Shown here: positions 33,792 through 43,419 of the stretch, one piece after another
How positions within the stretch are numbered: position 1 is the stretch's first letter
How the letters are laid out: the number at the start of each line of letters is the position of its first letter
Assembly (NCBI RefSeq): GCF_014697075.1
Contig: NZ_JACJRE010000009.1
Span: 116,129-180,128 of the forward strand
DNA length: 64,000 nucleotides
Direction: 5' to 3'
Origin: Tolypothrix sp. FACHB-123
GTDB lineage: Bacteria; Cyanobacteriota; Cyanobacteriia; Cyanobacteriales; Nostocaceae
Program-made: the position numbers and the translations under genes
The notes under the pieces: model-generated
Databases searched by the model: none
Told to the model about the DNA's origin: nothing
Seen by the model: only the letters and a program-made list of their open reading frames with translations

Positions 33792-35888
33792 ATGATGCTC
33801 ACACAATACCTGCGGCGAGTGAAGCTATCGCTCGCTTTGATTATTGCTTCTCAACTAATTTACTCTGTTCCTATTTATGCGGCAGATGCTAAAATAACGA
33901 TTTCTAAAGCTTGCCGTGTAGAGCTAACTGGTGAAAGTACCCGACGCTGGAATGAAATTTCTGGAATGTCCCTAACTTATACGCTCCCTTCAATCACCAG
34001 AGAGCTAGAAAATGCTCAACGGCGAGGAGATACAAGTTTCACAACCCAGACATTAGATTTTGCTATCAAGACAATTACTACTCAAATACAATCACTGACA
34101 CAGAAGGATAATCCAAAACTTGCTACTATTCTCGATCAAATCGTGGTCTTAGCTAAACCTTTACCGAGTGGGTATAGTCTGGGTAAAACTTATGTCTTGA
34201 CGGAATCTGCGATCGCCTATGGAAAAATTGGCCAGTCCATCAAAGGAAAACAAACCCTGCGGCTTGCGGCTGAGTCGGTATCAGGAATTCGCAATACTCC
34301 TAAAGATTTAATTGCGGCTCACATTCGCCTTGCAGAAGGGTGGATTGCGCTCAACCAACCGGCGGAAGCTGCATCTTCCCTCAACTATGGGTTTGAGCAA
34401 ACTATCAAAAATCTGAAAGATATCTATGCACGACGTGAATATTTGTCAAAACTGGTTAATTTATATCTCCAAATTAACCAACCCACAAAAGCTTTAGAGG
34501 TGCTAAAGCAACTTTCTCCTCAAGATTATGATCCTGATATTACCGTCACTCAGATTGCTGCTACCTACTTTAAAGCTAAAGACCCAGTAAAAGCAAAGCA
34601 ATTACTCGATCCATTGCTCAAAGCAGCACTAGCAATTAAAGATGTGGAACAACGAGAAATTAAATTAATGAATTTGGTGCTACACTATGCCCCCAGTGGA
34701 GATTTAGGGCGATCGCAGCAAATTGTTTCCCTAATGAAACGCCCTAATTCTTTCCGGGCTAGAAGTTGGTTAACAATCGCCGCAGAAAGTCGCAAATTTA
34801 ACCAGCCAGAAATCCGCGAATCTGCGATCGCCCGTTTAGTTGCTGATGCCAAAGCCGCTAAAATAGGCGATCAGTTTGGTGGACGCTTCGATAATGAATG
34901 GTATGGCGAGATGTCAAATTTATCTCAAACTCGCGGCTATCACCCAGAACTCAAAGCCCTGATTGCTGAACTGCGTGCGGTGAATGTCTTGGGAATTGTT
35001 TTGCAAGATTTGATTGCTAATAAGCAGTTTACAACTGCGCGGCAAATGGTACCACGTCCGATGATCGTACAGATAGATGCAGGCTATTTCGATGAAAGCG
35101 ATCGCTGGCTGGATAATATTGCCATAGCCACCCTTGAAGCCGGACAAACCCAGGATGCAAAAGCTAGAATTGCTGGAGAAAAAACCGATGTGCGGCGATT
35201 GCTGCGGTTTGCTCAAGCTTTCCATCGTCGTGGTAATGTTGCTGTTGCCGATCAATTATTCACTCGTAGCCAAGTAATAGCTAATAGCATTTCTGCTTTA
35301 CCTACCGCCATCACAACTCATGCTGCGATCGCCAATGCTTTGATTTCCACCAATCGTCCAGCCGATCAAGTATTGAATCGAATTGTCACACTGATACAAA
35401 CAGAAAAAGCATTGCCACAACAAGCACAATTATTGCTATCAATCAGTTCAGAATTTGACGCAACGCGATCAACTTATTTTACACTGGCAGAAAAATTAAA
35501 GTTACTTCAGCAAGTAGACTTTGCTACCTTAGCTGGTAATCAAGCGATCGCCTATCGTCAGCCAGAGGAAGCATCCCGTTTTATTAGTTACGCCGGGAGA
35601 AATGCTAGCGAAAAGTTTGACTTTGCTTTACGAGTTGTGGAACTGAATCTGACTCAAGGTAATTTTACAAAAGCGCGATCGCTCCTCAATATTCCCATAC
35701 AAACCCTCCGCAATGCCCCAGAGTCTTCCTTACCACCGATTGCAGAACGTTCCCGTCTCTGGGGGCGGATCGCTTTAAATCTAGTGCGTACAGGAGATAC
35801 TAAAACTGCGATCGCCATTGCTCAGAATGTCACACCATCGCCTGAACGCGAACAATTACTGCAACGTTTACGCTGTTATCAAGACTGA
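33792..35888 (+). CDS. exported alpha-helical repeat protein (TPR-like)
   Basis: A 698-residue protein with a signal peptide (LSLALIIASQLIYSVPIYA, cleavage near YAADA). The rest is helical with irregular 34-40 residue repeats of the TPR type (ESAIAYGKIGQ, AHIRLAEGWIALNQPAEAAS, KLVNLYLQINQPTKALEVL and others). It is likely a periplasmic scaffold. No catalytic motif. It lies about 100 bp downstream of the Cys-module protein and may share its transcript. Confidence 0.65.
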   Translation: MMLTQYLRRVKLSLALIIASQLIYSVPIYAADAKITISKACRVELTGESTRRWNEISGMSLTYTLPSITRELENAQRRGDTSFTTQTLDFAIKTITTQIQSLTQKDNPKLATILDQIVVLAKPLPSGYSLGKTYVLTESAIAYGKIGQSIKGKQTLRLAAESVSGIRNTPKDLIAAHIRLAEGWIALNQPAEAASSLNYGFEQTIKNLKDIYARREYLSKLVNLYLQINQPTKALEVLKQLSPQDYDPDITVTQIAATYFKAKDPVKAKQLLDPLLKAALAIKDVEQREIKLMNLVLHYAPSGDLGRSQQIVSLMKRPNSFRARSWLTIAAESRKFNQPEIRESAIARLVADAKAAKIGDQFGGRFDNEWYGEMSNLSQTRGYHPELKALIAELRAVNVLGIVLQDLIANKQFTTARQMVPRPMIVQIDAGYFDESDRWLDNIAIATLEAGQTQDAKARIAGEKTDVRRLLRFAQAFHRRGNVAVADQLFTRSQVIANSISALPTAITTHAAIANALISTNRPADQVLNRIVTLIQTEKALPQQAQLLLSISSEFDATRSTYFTLAEKLKLLQQVDFATLAGNQAIAYRQPEEASRFISYAGRNASEKFDFALRVVELNLTQGNFTKARSLLNIPIQTLRNAPESSLPPIAERSRLWGRIALNLVRTGDTKTAIAIAQNVTPSPEREQLLQRLRCYQD

Positions 35889-35901
35889 GACGAGGATTGT
35901 A

Positions 35902-36021
35902 ATGCCTAACTGGAGTGCCGTTGAAGCTAGTTTTTTACATCTAACTCAGCCACAGCAATTAGGGGAATTGGCAGCCTATTTAGCAAGGCTCAAATCTTGG
36001 GTAAAAAATACCCATCCCTAA
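35902..36021 (+). CDS. very small protein or fragment (39 residues)
   Basis: From the ATG at 35902 the frame reads PNWSAVEASFLHLTQPQQLG and then ELAAYLARLKSWV. GAGG lies about 8 bases upstream. The pattern fits the N-terminal part of a longer small helical cyanobacterial protein cut short, but could be chance. Confidence 0.3.
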   Translation: MPNWSAVEASFLHLTQPQQLGELAAYLARLKSWVKNTHP

Positions 36022-36581
36022 TAATCCAGTAAAAGCGATCGCGCTGAAGACAAGCCAGAGTTTGGCAAAAAAGTTTTTGTCGGAGATGACGGGCTTTGTA
36101 TCAATCTCTGTCGTAGTCACGAGGTCTGGTACGGTTGCGTTTGGAAGGAATCACTGCGGTTATTGCCCTGTGCATGAAGTCGCTCAATTACTCGTGAGTG
36201 GTTGGTGAGCGATCGCACATTCCCAAACCCCGTTTTCTAGGGTGCGTTATCAGCAAAGTCCCAAATCTATAACCTCAGTATCCTTGTCAGAATATGTTAA
36301 GTATGCTAAATTTATGACTACCTAAATTTAAGTACTTCTAATATTATTGCAGTAAGTAAAGAGAAATTTAGAAATCATGCGCGGAATATATAATTCGCTA
36401 CTACACAAACAAAGTCCAGATGGTGCGTGGACTTTATACAATAACTCGCGTGGTGCGCTGCGCGAAGCGCCAGCGCGATAAGCGGGTTTTGCCTGTGTAG
36501 CTGCGATTTCTAATCGCCAGGTATGAATAAAATTTGACTTTTCATGCCAAATTAGCTCAAATTCCCTCACAGAAAATACTG
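36022..36581. other. intergenic with palindromic repeats
   Basis: No gene was seen. Bases 36453-36475 hold a GCGCTGCGCGAAGCGCCAGC-type palindrome and 36483-36522 a GTTTTGCCTGTGTAGCTGCG segment, both dispersed repeat types in these genomes. The minus-strand frame across them is repeat-derived. Confidence 0.45.
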
Positions 36582-37901
36582 ATGCAACCAAGTCATAAAA
36601 AAAGCTCTGAAGCAAGCAATCGCTTGTTTACTTCTTTGCATATTCCACCTGCTCTGAAATCTCCAAATGTCTGTTGTTTTGTGATTGGAGAGAGCGTATC
36701 TTTTTTTGGTTCTTGGATGACTCAAATTGCTCTGGTATGGATGGTTTATCAAATTACTGATTCAGCCATGTTAGTTGGCGTAGTGGGATTTACAAATCAA
36801 TTTATGGGATTGATTATTACACCGTTAGTAGGTGTATTACTCGATCGTTGGAATATCCGTTATATTTTACTAACGACTCAGTTAGTATCAATTTTGTTAT
36901 CTGGTACTCTCACAGTTCTCACTATTAACGGACAGATCACCGTTACTTGGATTATTATCATTGGTATCATGCAAGGAACTGTCAAAGCTTTTGATCTCCC
37001 AGCACGCCTAGTTAGTATTCCCAGGCTTGTAGAGAATAAAGCAGATAGATATAGCGCCAATGCTATTCATTCATTCTTAATTAATACAGCTAAATTTGTC
37101 AGCCCGATGATCGGAGGATTATTACTAGCTAGATTCGGCGCTGCTTCATGTTTTTTGGTAGATAGCATTAGTTATGTACCCTTTATTTCAGCAATATTAA
37201 CTACTGAATTTAAATCAATTACTAATAATACTTCACCGCAAAAAACCAATATTTGGCAAAACTTAAAAGAGGGTTTTGTTTTTTCTTATAATTTTATCCC
37301 CATTAGATATATTTTGGGTTTACAAATTGTAATTTGTTTCATGGTCATGACCCATGTTAATCTCATACCTATTTTTGTCAAAGAAGTCTTAAATGGTAAC
37401 GCCGAAACAATGGGTTTATTAATGACAGCTTCCGCACTTGGTTCTATAGTTGCCGGACTTTATCTGATGTTAAGAAAACAAGTCACAGGATTAGTAAAAT
37501 TAATAGCGTGTTCTGCGACGATTGTGGGTTTAGGTTTAATACTTTTTTCTCGCTCTCATAATCTAGAAGTTTGCCTAGTATTAATTTGTATTGTCGGCAT
37601 GAGTAATACTCTCACCTTGGCAGGTATTAGTAATTTTATACAATTAATTCTTGTTGATGAAAATAAAAGAGGTAGAGTTACAAGTATATTGACAACAGGC
37701 TTTTTAGGGATATTACCATTTGGTAATTTATTTTTTGGAGGATTAGCGAATCAAATAGGAGTAAATAATGCTTTATTATTTGGTGGTATCTGTTGCTTAA
37801 TAGGAGCTTTTGCTTTTATTAAAAAATTACCACAAATGAGAAATATAGTATCTTCAATTTATGTAGAAATGGGTTTAATTTCTCAGGTAAATAAAAATTA
37901 G
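36582..37901 (+). CDS. MFS exporter (MFS_3 / EntS-like)
   Basis: About 439 residues with 10-12 membrane segments. The opening GESVSFFGSWMTQIALVWMV and the loop GVLLDRWNIR after TM3 fit the MFS_3 branch, which includes the enterobactin exporter EntS. A long cytoplasmic loop follows TM6 (TEFKSITNNTSPQKTNIWQN). It probably exports a small molecule such as a siderophore or drug; no biosynthetic cluster is adjacent. ATG at 36582 is preferred over a TTG at 36534. Confidence 0.75.
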   Translation: MQPSHKKSSEASNRLFTSLHIPPALKSPNVCCFVIGESVSFFGSWMTQIALVWMVYQITDSAMLVGVVGFTNQFMGLIITPLVGVLLDRWNIRYILLTTQLVSILLSGTLTVLTINGQITVTWIIIIGIMQGTVKAFDLPARLVSIPRLVENKADRYSANAIHSFLINTAKFVSPMIGGLLLARFGAASCFLVDSISYVPFISAILTTEFKSITNNTSPQKTNIWQNLKEGFVFSYNFIPIRYILGLQIVICFMVMTHVNLIPIFVKEVLNGNAETMGLLMTASALGSIVAGLYLMLRKQVTGLVKLIACSATIVGLGLILFSRSHNLEVCLVLICIVGMSNTLTLAGISNFIQLILVDENKRGRVTSILTTGFLGILPFGNLFFGGLANQIGVNNALLFGGICCLIGAFAFIKKLPQMRNIVSSIYVEMGLISQVNKN

Positions 37902-38676
37902 ATATATAATTTTCAACTCTAAAAATAGAGAGGGAAGATAAAAATAATTCTTCCCTCTACCCAGAGAGTTTAAAGTACTATTAATGTATCTTTATGCGAT
38001 CGGCAATTATTTAACTAGGGCAATTCAAGAAAATTTAGTTTCATTTACTGAACTTTTAATTCTTAATAGATTTGCCGTAACTTTGATGTTGCGATCGCAA
38101 ATTTAAATGTTGATGAGCCTGATTTATTCATCCGTTTATAAAAAAATCCTTAAAAGATAGCACTAGTACAGCACGGCGTAAATAAACATACCATTCAAAA
38201 TCAACAAAACGCTTACTCTGTCTTAATTTTGAATTTTAAATTTTGAATTCCGCCTTGCGGTACTAGTTTCTTTTCCTGATCCCTTAACTGTGAAGTTTTT
38301 ATTTCGTAAAACTTCCAGCTATATTGCTGATTCAATAAGTGATTAATTTGCCAAAATCAATGAGTATATTTTCTTATAATCGCCTAATGTCAAAATGTCA
38401 TGACTTTACAGAATGTTTGTAACACATCAATGATTCTTAAGCGCACAAGGTTTTTGTGTCTCTACCCATCTGTCAGATTCTATTTAGGACTTTTGTAAGA
38501 GACTCCATGAACATAATTCACAAGAAATAATAAAAATCCATCTTTTCTAGCCCTTATTGCCTAATCCCTAGCCCCTATTTTCAAGGCTTGTCTATGCTTC
38601 TAAATACTTTTATCTTTGACGAAATCAGATTCTATGTTTTATAATCTACAGTAAGTTAATCGAATTACCGTTATTT
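37902..38676. other. intergenic, repeat-bearing
   Basis: A 775-bp gap without a recognised gene. It holds the MITE-like element at 38162-38267 and a CCTAATCCCTAGCCCC-type tandem repeat near 38560. Confidence 0.5.
38162..38267. mobile_element. 106-bp MITE-like element with 17-bp terminal inverted repeats
   Basis: ACTAGTACAGCACGGCG at the left end pairs with CGCCTTGCGGTACTAGT at the right end, 15 of 17 positions. The middle is AT-rich with TTTTGAATT tandem units (38227-38249). No coding capacity. The parent transposase is not in the window. Confidence 0.65.
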
Positions 38677-38952
38677 ATGAAATTGAAGGTAAAAATAGAA
38701 ATGGCACTAGCCCAAAATATCAATATCCAAGACATCGCAGACACTCAAAAAGTAAATCATCATTTCTTGTGGAAGGTATCACAACTGTTTACAGCTTTGA
38801 TCAAGCGGCTGCATTTTCACACTAAAGGATATACAACCGTTTTTGGTGTTATGTTATTGACCTTTATTAGTTTCGGATTTTTATATATTCATTGGTCTGG
38901 GAAGAAGTTAACTCAAGTCTTCCAAAATCGCACTGTTGTAGAACAAAAATGA
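38677..38952 (+). CDS. small single-pass membrane protein
   Basis: A 91-residue protein with one membrane helix (TTVFGVMLLTFISFGFLYIH, about residues 54-73), a soluble N-terminus and a short C-terminus. Its stop overlaps the ATG of the PhnD-like gene (ATGA at 38949-38952), so the two are coupled and probably work together, perhaps as a membrane anchor for the binding protein. ATG at 38701 is an alternative start. Confidence 0.5.
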   Translation: MKLKVKIEMALAQNINIQDIADTQKVNHHFLWKVSQLFTALIKRLHFHTKGYTTVFGVMLLTFISFGFLYIHWSGKKLTQVFQNRTVVEQK

Positions 38953-39719
38953 GTATATATAAAAGATTGCGAGTTATATCTTATCTAGCTCCCAATTGGT
39001 TTGAATTCTATCAAGCGATCGCAACTTATTTAAGTCGGGTTTTGCGAGTAGAATTCCAACTCAAACAAGGTGAATGCGACCCTTTAGAAGACCCCCTATT
39101 ATTTCAAGACCAGATAGACTTAGCTTTTATTTGTGGTTTACCACTAATTCGCTATAGTCAAATAGTCTTAAATCAATTGCAGACATTGGTTGCGCCTGTG
39201 ATGGAATCACCACGCTATAGCAACCATCCTATTTACTATGCAGATGTTATTGTCAATGCTAATAGTAATATCCAAAAATTTGCAGATTTAGCAGGCAAAA
39301 AATTTTGTTATAACGACCCTGGTTCTAATAGTGGTTACAATTTACTCTGCCATAGGTTAATTAAAGAAACATCTGGGCAAATTTTTTTTAGTAAGACCTT
39401 ACAATCAGGCTCACATCAGCGTTCAATTCGCTGGGTAGTTGAAGGATTGGCAGATTGTGCGACGATTGATAGTGTGGTATTAGAACAGGAATTAAAGAAT
39501 TTTCCCGAATTATTACAACATTTGCGTGTGGTGGAAGTATTGGGGCCTTCGCCGATGCCACCTTTAGTAGTAGCACAGCATTTGGGTATATCTTTAATTC
39601 AGCAAATGCAGTTAGCGTTACTCCAACCAGATACCCAGATGCTAAGAGAGATGAAACAATTTGGAGTCAGACGTTTTGCCCCAGTGAAGTTGGCAGATTA
39701 TTACATAATTAATCCCTGA
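38949..39719 (+). CDS. PhnD-like substrate-binding protein without signal peptide
   Basis: About 256 residues. YLAPNWFEFYQAIATYLSR, DLAFICGLPLIRY, FADLAGKKFCYNDPGSNSGY and a C-terminal helical part follow the PhnD/phosphonate-binding (periplasmic binding protein type 2) fold. The serine-rich loop GSNSGY matches the ligand-binding loop. No export signal is present and no ABC transporter genes adjoin, so it may be a cytoplasmic or anchored sensor rather than an uptake component. Translation is coupled to the preceding single-pass membrane protein. Confidence 0.7.
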   Translation: MSIYKRLRVISYLAPNWFEFYQAIATYLSRVLRVEFQLKQGECDPLEDPLLFQDQIDLAFICGLPLIRYSQIVLNQLQTLVAPVMESPRYSNHPIYYADVIVNANSNIQKFADLAGKKFCYNDPGSNSGYNLLCHRLIKETSGQIFFSKTLQSGSHQRSIRWVVEGLADCATIDSVVLEQELKNFPELLQHLRVVEVLGPSPMPPLVVAQHLGISLIQQMQLALLQPDTQMLREMKQFGVRRFAPVKLADYYIINP

Positions 39720-39826
39720 GTTTGTCTAAATCCCCATGTGAAACCTGATAACTGTTCACTGTTTTAAAGGATGGCTTCGTGTTATAATAAGAGTAAGTGA
39801 AGAATAATATTATTCTTCACCAGTTT

Positions 39827-41074
39827 TTAAGAAACAGCATAATTCCAACTTTGTTGTTGAACCGACAACACAGCATTGTGGTAAATTTGCTCAAATAATA
39901 CTCGCTGTGCATGACTCCCACCAATTTCATGCAAGCGTGGTAAAATAAATTGGAGTTCTGCGATCGCTTTATGGAAATCGCCTTTGGCATGAGCTACCAT
40001 TCCTCTAGCGGCGGGAATTGCTACCTCTATCCAACGCTGTCGCAAAAAAGGATTGATTCTCAAAGTGTGATACTGTATACTTACAAGCATCTGATTTACC
40101 CAATCATGGTGTCCGGCTTTGGTAAGGGCATAGACATAATGCAAGTCTTGGAATGGTAAGGCGTGTTCTTCAATCCGGCTGTAAAGATAAGGACTGATTT
40201 CTTGCCAACGGTTCCCCACATCTACACCGCGCAATTCTAGCCTTAATAATAATGAAATAGCTCCTACTTGGTCTTTGGGAGATTGTTTGTTAGCACGTTT
40301 CCAAATGTGCGTATCGTATAGTTGCAGGACTTTTTGATAGTTTTCTAATTGCAAATAATATAGGGCAATGTGCCACCAGTTATGGGTATAGAGCATAGAA
40401 TTGCAGTGTTCCCAGGTGTCTGCAAAACTCTCCATCCAAGCTATACCCTCATCGACTCTTCCCTGAGTTTCCATGATATGACTAATTGCATGATGTGCCC
40501 AAGGATCGTATCTATTTAATGCGATCGCCTGACGTGCCATTTTTTCTGCCGCTTTAAGTTGATGGCATTGTTCTAAACCAAACGCCACCATACCGTATAA
40601 ATAATGATTTCCAGGATTGCTAACTAAGACTTTCTGGGCTATTTGCCGCAATCTCTCTTTATCACCTATGTAAAAATAATGATACTGTCCTTGCTGTACG
40701 GAAATTAAATCATGGTGAAATTTGTTGGTAATCTGTTCATGCAAGGCGATCGCTACATCAATCTCTTGATCTGCCCAAGCGGAAATCGCCTGCACATATA
40801 ACTTTTCTCTTTCTGTAATTTGGGCTATATGCTGTTGTGCTGATTGCAGATATGGTTGCGCTTGCTGCCAAGCTTTGCGATTTTCTTGGGTAAGATAATA
40901 AGCGGCAGCATAAGCATGAGCTAATGCACAAGTCGGATCGGCAACAATTGCTTGTAAAATTGCTGTTTCTGCATCTTTACCATAAGCAAGCATTTGCTCT
41001 GTGAATTGGTTAATAGCTGCGATCGCTTTGGCTGAATCTGTTGTAACTATTAGTCCTTGTGCATCTTTAAGCAT
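39827..41074 (-). CDS. TTC38-like tetratricopeptide protein
   Basis: A 415-residue helical protein. The segments ALAHAYAAAYYL, DPWAHHAISHIMETQGRVDE, GIAWMESFADTWEHCN and YTHNWWHIALYYLQLENYQK match the TTC38 family, which has strongly conserved His and Trp residues beyond ordinary TPR needs (HHAxxH, HxWWHxAL). Bacterial members are uncharacterised; the conserved histidines hint at metal or ligand binding. No signal peptide. It stands alone, convergent with the PhnD-like gene. Confidence 0.75.
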   Translation of the reverse strand: MLKDAQGLIVTTDSAKAIAAINQFTEQMLAYGKDAETAILQAIVADPTCALAHAYAAAYYLTQENRKAWQQAQPYLQSAQQHIAQITEREKLYVQAISAWADQEIDVAIALHEQITNKFHHDLISVQQGQYHYFYIGDKERLRQIAQKVLVSNPGNHYLYGMVAFGLEQCHQLKAAEKMARQAIALNRYDPWAHHAISHIMETQGRVDEGIAWMESFADTWEHCNSMLYTHNWWHIALYYLQLENYQKVLQLYDTHIWKRANKQSPKDQVGAISLLLRLELRGVDVGNRWQEISPYLYSRIEEHALPFQDLHYVYALTKAGHHDWVNQMLVSIQYHTLRINPFLRQRWIEVAIPAARGMVAHAKGDFHKAIAELQFILPRLHEIGGSHAQRVLFEQIYHNAVLSVQQQSWNYAVS

Positions 41075-41320
41075 GATTAATTCCTTACACCCAAATTTAT
41101 TAAGGTGTTGGTCAATTTAAACTACAGCAAATCGGTCGAATTAACGTATTTTAATTATGAGTATGGCACACTTAGCAAAAAACGGCAAGAATAAAACTAC
41201 TGTAAGTTGACGGACTAACCGGACTTATTTTTCTAAAAGTATTGCTTTAGATCAATAAAATCAATTTCGTAATCTACTAATCACTTTCCTTGCGAAACTT
41301 AAGCGACATAAAACCGAGTT

Positions 41321-41348
41321 GAGCAGTAACCGCGATGCGGTTCTGCTC
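41321..41348. repeat. strong stem-loop GAGCAG...CTGCTC
   Basis: GAGCAGTAACCGC (41321-41333) pairs with GCGGTTCTGCTC (41337-41348) with one bulge around GAT. It lies in the 417-bp gap between divergent genes. It has no T tract; likely a repeat or a 5' leader structure. Nothing else was seen in 41075-41491. Confidence 0.5.
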
Positions 41349-41491
41349 ACCTGCAAAATCCCGCTTCGGTTATCTGCTCCAACGAGCTAAGTTAAATACG
41401 CCACTTACTTACTGAGTATCGTAGCATATAGTGTAAGTATACTGATTGAAATGGTCGATTTAATAGATAAGGTCAAAACAGGAGAGTGGTG

Positions 41492-41794
41492 ATGACGCAA
41501 CAAATTTCAACAGAGGAATTACAAACCCACCCTTTCAAAATTACCGATGTTGTATCTTACCTTCACCAACAAGGATGGCAAGTAGTAAACCACCCCAATC
41601 CGCGTTTACTGGTATTTCAAGGTGAGAAAGATGATACAGGAAATCCCATCCAGCTTGTTTTACCCAGCCAAAACAGCTTTGATGATAGCGATCGCATACT
41701 TAAAAAAGCCATAAATTTACTAGCAGCACTCGAAGAAAAATCTCCACGAGAACTTATCGATATAATTACTCAAACAACAGCTAAATCAAGTTGA
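41492..41794 (+). CDS. small conserved protein, unknown
   Basis: About 100 residues, soluble. ISTEELQTHPFKITDVVSYL, then a strand pattern GWQVVNHPNPRLLVFQGEKD, IQLVLPSQNSFDD and a C-terminal helix KAINLLAALEEKSPRELIDI. Similar small proteins occur near defence or toxin-antitoxin genes in cyanobacteria as far as I recall, but no function is established. AGGAG (41480-41484) sits 7 bases before the ATG at 41492; the GTG at 41486 is too close. Confidence 0.55.
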   Translation: MTQQISTEELQTHPFKITDVVSYLHQQGWQVVNHPNPRLLVFQGEKDDTGNPIQLVLPSQNSFDDSDRILKKAINLLAALEEKSPRELIDIITQTTAKSS

Positions 41795-41878
41795 TTGAAT
41801 ATTTGATCGCAACTACTAAAAATCAAGGGCGATCGCTTTGCTCCCCTCTGAAACAGTATCGCCCATTTAGCCCATAAA

Positions 41879-42688
41879 TTAGGTTGCCCCCTCTTCTATA
41901 GCCCTAGCAATCAGTGCTTCAATCCCTTCCCTCGCACAAGCATTGAGAATCGCGATCGCTTTTCGATTTCCCTTTTTGGCAAAATATCCCCATATCGACA
42001 ACCAATCTTGTAGTGACAGTGCGTACATGCTTTGAAATTCTTCCTGGATTCTGATTCTACACTCAACAATATCCCTAGAAAGTCTTAAATTCGCCAAAGA
42101 TTTTGCCTTCTTCGGTGATTCATGAATAAACCAATCTGCACTTCGGTTGATACACCTGATTCCTTCCCGATAATCGATACGATATTCTCCAGAATGCAAA
42201 ACTAAAACCTGTAAACTAATATTTGCATCAAATCTAACCTGAAGCGGTTCGCCAGATTCGACCAGATAATTACCAGTAAAAAAATAGCAATTGAGAATAG
42301 GATTTGATTCGGATTCATTATCAGATAAAGCTTTAATTATGCAATACCAATTATCACGAGAAATGTTGAAGTGATGCTTCTCCAAATGACCTTCTCTCAA
42401 AAGAGTAGATAGGTAGATTGCTGCAACTGAGAGAGGATAAACTCGCATTAATCTCCCATTTCCAACTCGAACAATATGGGTTTCCAGCCGACGCGATTCA
42501 ATAAATTTTTGCACAGCTTTCTTTGACCGACCAACTAACAATGCCATTTGGCGATCGCTCATCAATTTTTGTCCATCTGGTAATTGGTAAGTCCTCCAAA
42601 TCTTGCCGGAAAACTGCCAATGGGAATAGGTAACTTTGGGATATCTAATGGGTTTTGGGTCGGTTTTTATGTTTTTTGATTGCTTCAT
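41879..42688 (-). CDS. plasmid-type protein with HTH-like region, unknown
   Basis: About 269 residues. An HTH-like segment lies near residues 43-65 (MSDRQMALLVGRSKKAVQKF), which reads like a small recognition unit. The middle is mixed and the C-terminus is helical (LQDWLSIWGYFAKKGNRKAI, then GIEALIARAIEEGA). It resembles DNA-binding proteins of cyanobacterial plasmids and phages but is not identified. The ATG at 42688 is preferred; the longer frame runs into a palindromic repeat. It is the first gene of the plasmid-type module. Confidence 0.5.
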   Translation of the reverse strand: MKQSKNIKTDPKPIRYPKVTYSHWQFSGKIWRTYQLPDGQKLMSDRQMALLVGRSKKAVQKFIESRRLETHIVRVGNGRLMRVYPLSVAAIYLSTLLREGHLEKHHFNISRDNWYCIIKALSDNESESNPILNCYFFTGNYLVESGEPLQVRFDANISLQVLVLHSGEYRIDYREGIRCINRSADWFIHESPKKAKSLANLRLSRDIVECRIRIQEEFQSMYALSLQDWLSIWGYFAKKGNRKAIAILNACAREGIEALIARAIEEGAT

Positions 42689-42734
42689 AAAGCACCAACT
42701 TACAACTTGAGTAAAGAAGAGGAAAAGGGGCAGC

Positions 42735-42774
42735 GAAAAGTTTGTGGGGACGGTTTCCGTCCACAAAACTTTTC
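42735..42774. repeat. long hairpin upstream of the HTH-like gene
   Basis: GAAAAGTTTGTGGGGACGG (42735-42753) and CCGTCCACAAAACTTTTC (42757-42774) pair almost fully around TTT. It lies in the leader of the minus-strand gene starting at 42688. It could be an operator or a mobile palindrome. Confidence 0.55.
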
Positions 42775-43419
42775 AAGACAGGGGGCAGGGAACATGGGGG
42801 AAGGGCTTGCTCGCCCCGCTCCCTGCTCATGAATTCTCCCTGCCTCTTCCGGTCAACAATAGGGAACGGACACCAGAATAATGAAGTGATAGATGACACC
42901 CAAAAATTGCTGCAATGATAATGAATCAGCAGACAAACTTTATACAAACATTAAAATTGCTTTAAGCTAGTTCATCCTAGCTTAAAAATCAATTTACGTA
43001 TCAACTGCCGTAGAGCAAGATTAATTTATCCCTGGAAATTAAAATAAATTGCGATAAATACGAGAAGCTTTATTTACATTAATTTTTCTATTACTTAAAA
43101 GTATATACTGATAAAAATTGCATAATATTTGGATATTATTCATTCTATTACAGCAAATATGCTGTTAGTTGCTACCTAGAAACGTCTATTTAAAGTGTAA
43201 AAAGCTAGGCAAAAACCAACTTAACTGTCTTTATTTCCCTATAGTCACTACTTTTCACCAGTTTTAATAAGATTTTCATCCAAGAACAGAAATCGGTAGA
43301 TGGTCAATTTATTGACTTTACATACTGAATTTTGCTAAATTTCCAAGTTTTTGGTTACGAGATAGCAATTATCAAGCAAGTCACTGCATTTAAGCTTGAA
43401 AAAAGCCATATTCGTTTTG
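42775..43419. other. intergenic
   Basis: No gene was recognised. Near 42780-42850 are GGGGGCAGGGAAC and GCTCCCTGCTC repeats. From 42950 the DNA is very AT-rich and precedes nothing on either strand except the 3' end of the relaxase gene. Confidence 0.4.

Noticed and set aside
36328-36615. 95-residue minus-strand frame
   Set aside because: Crosses palindromic repeats and the start of the MFS gene; no supporting signals.
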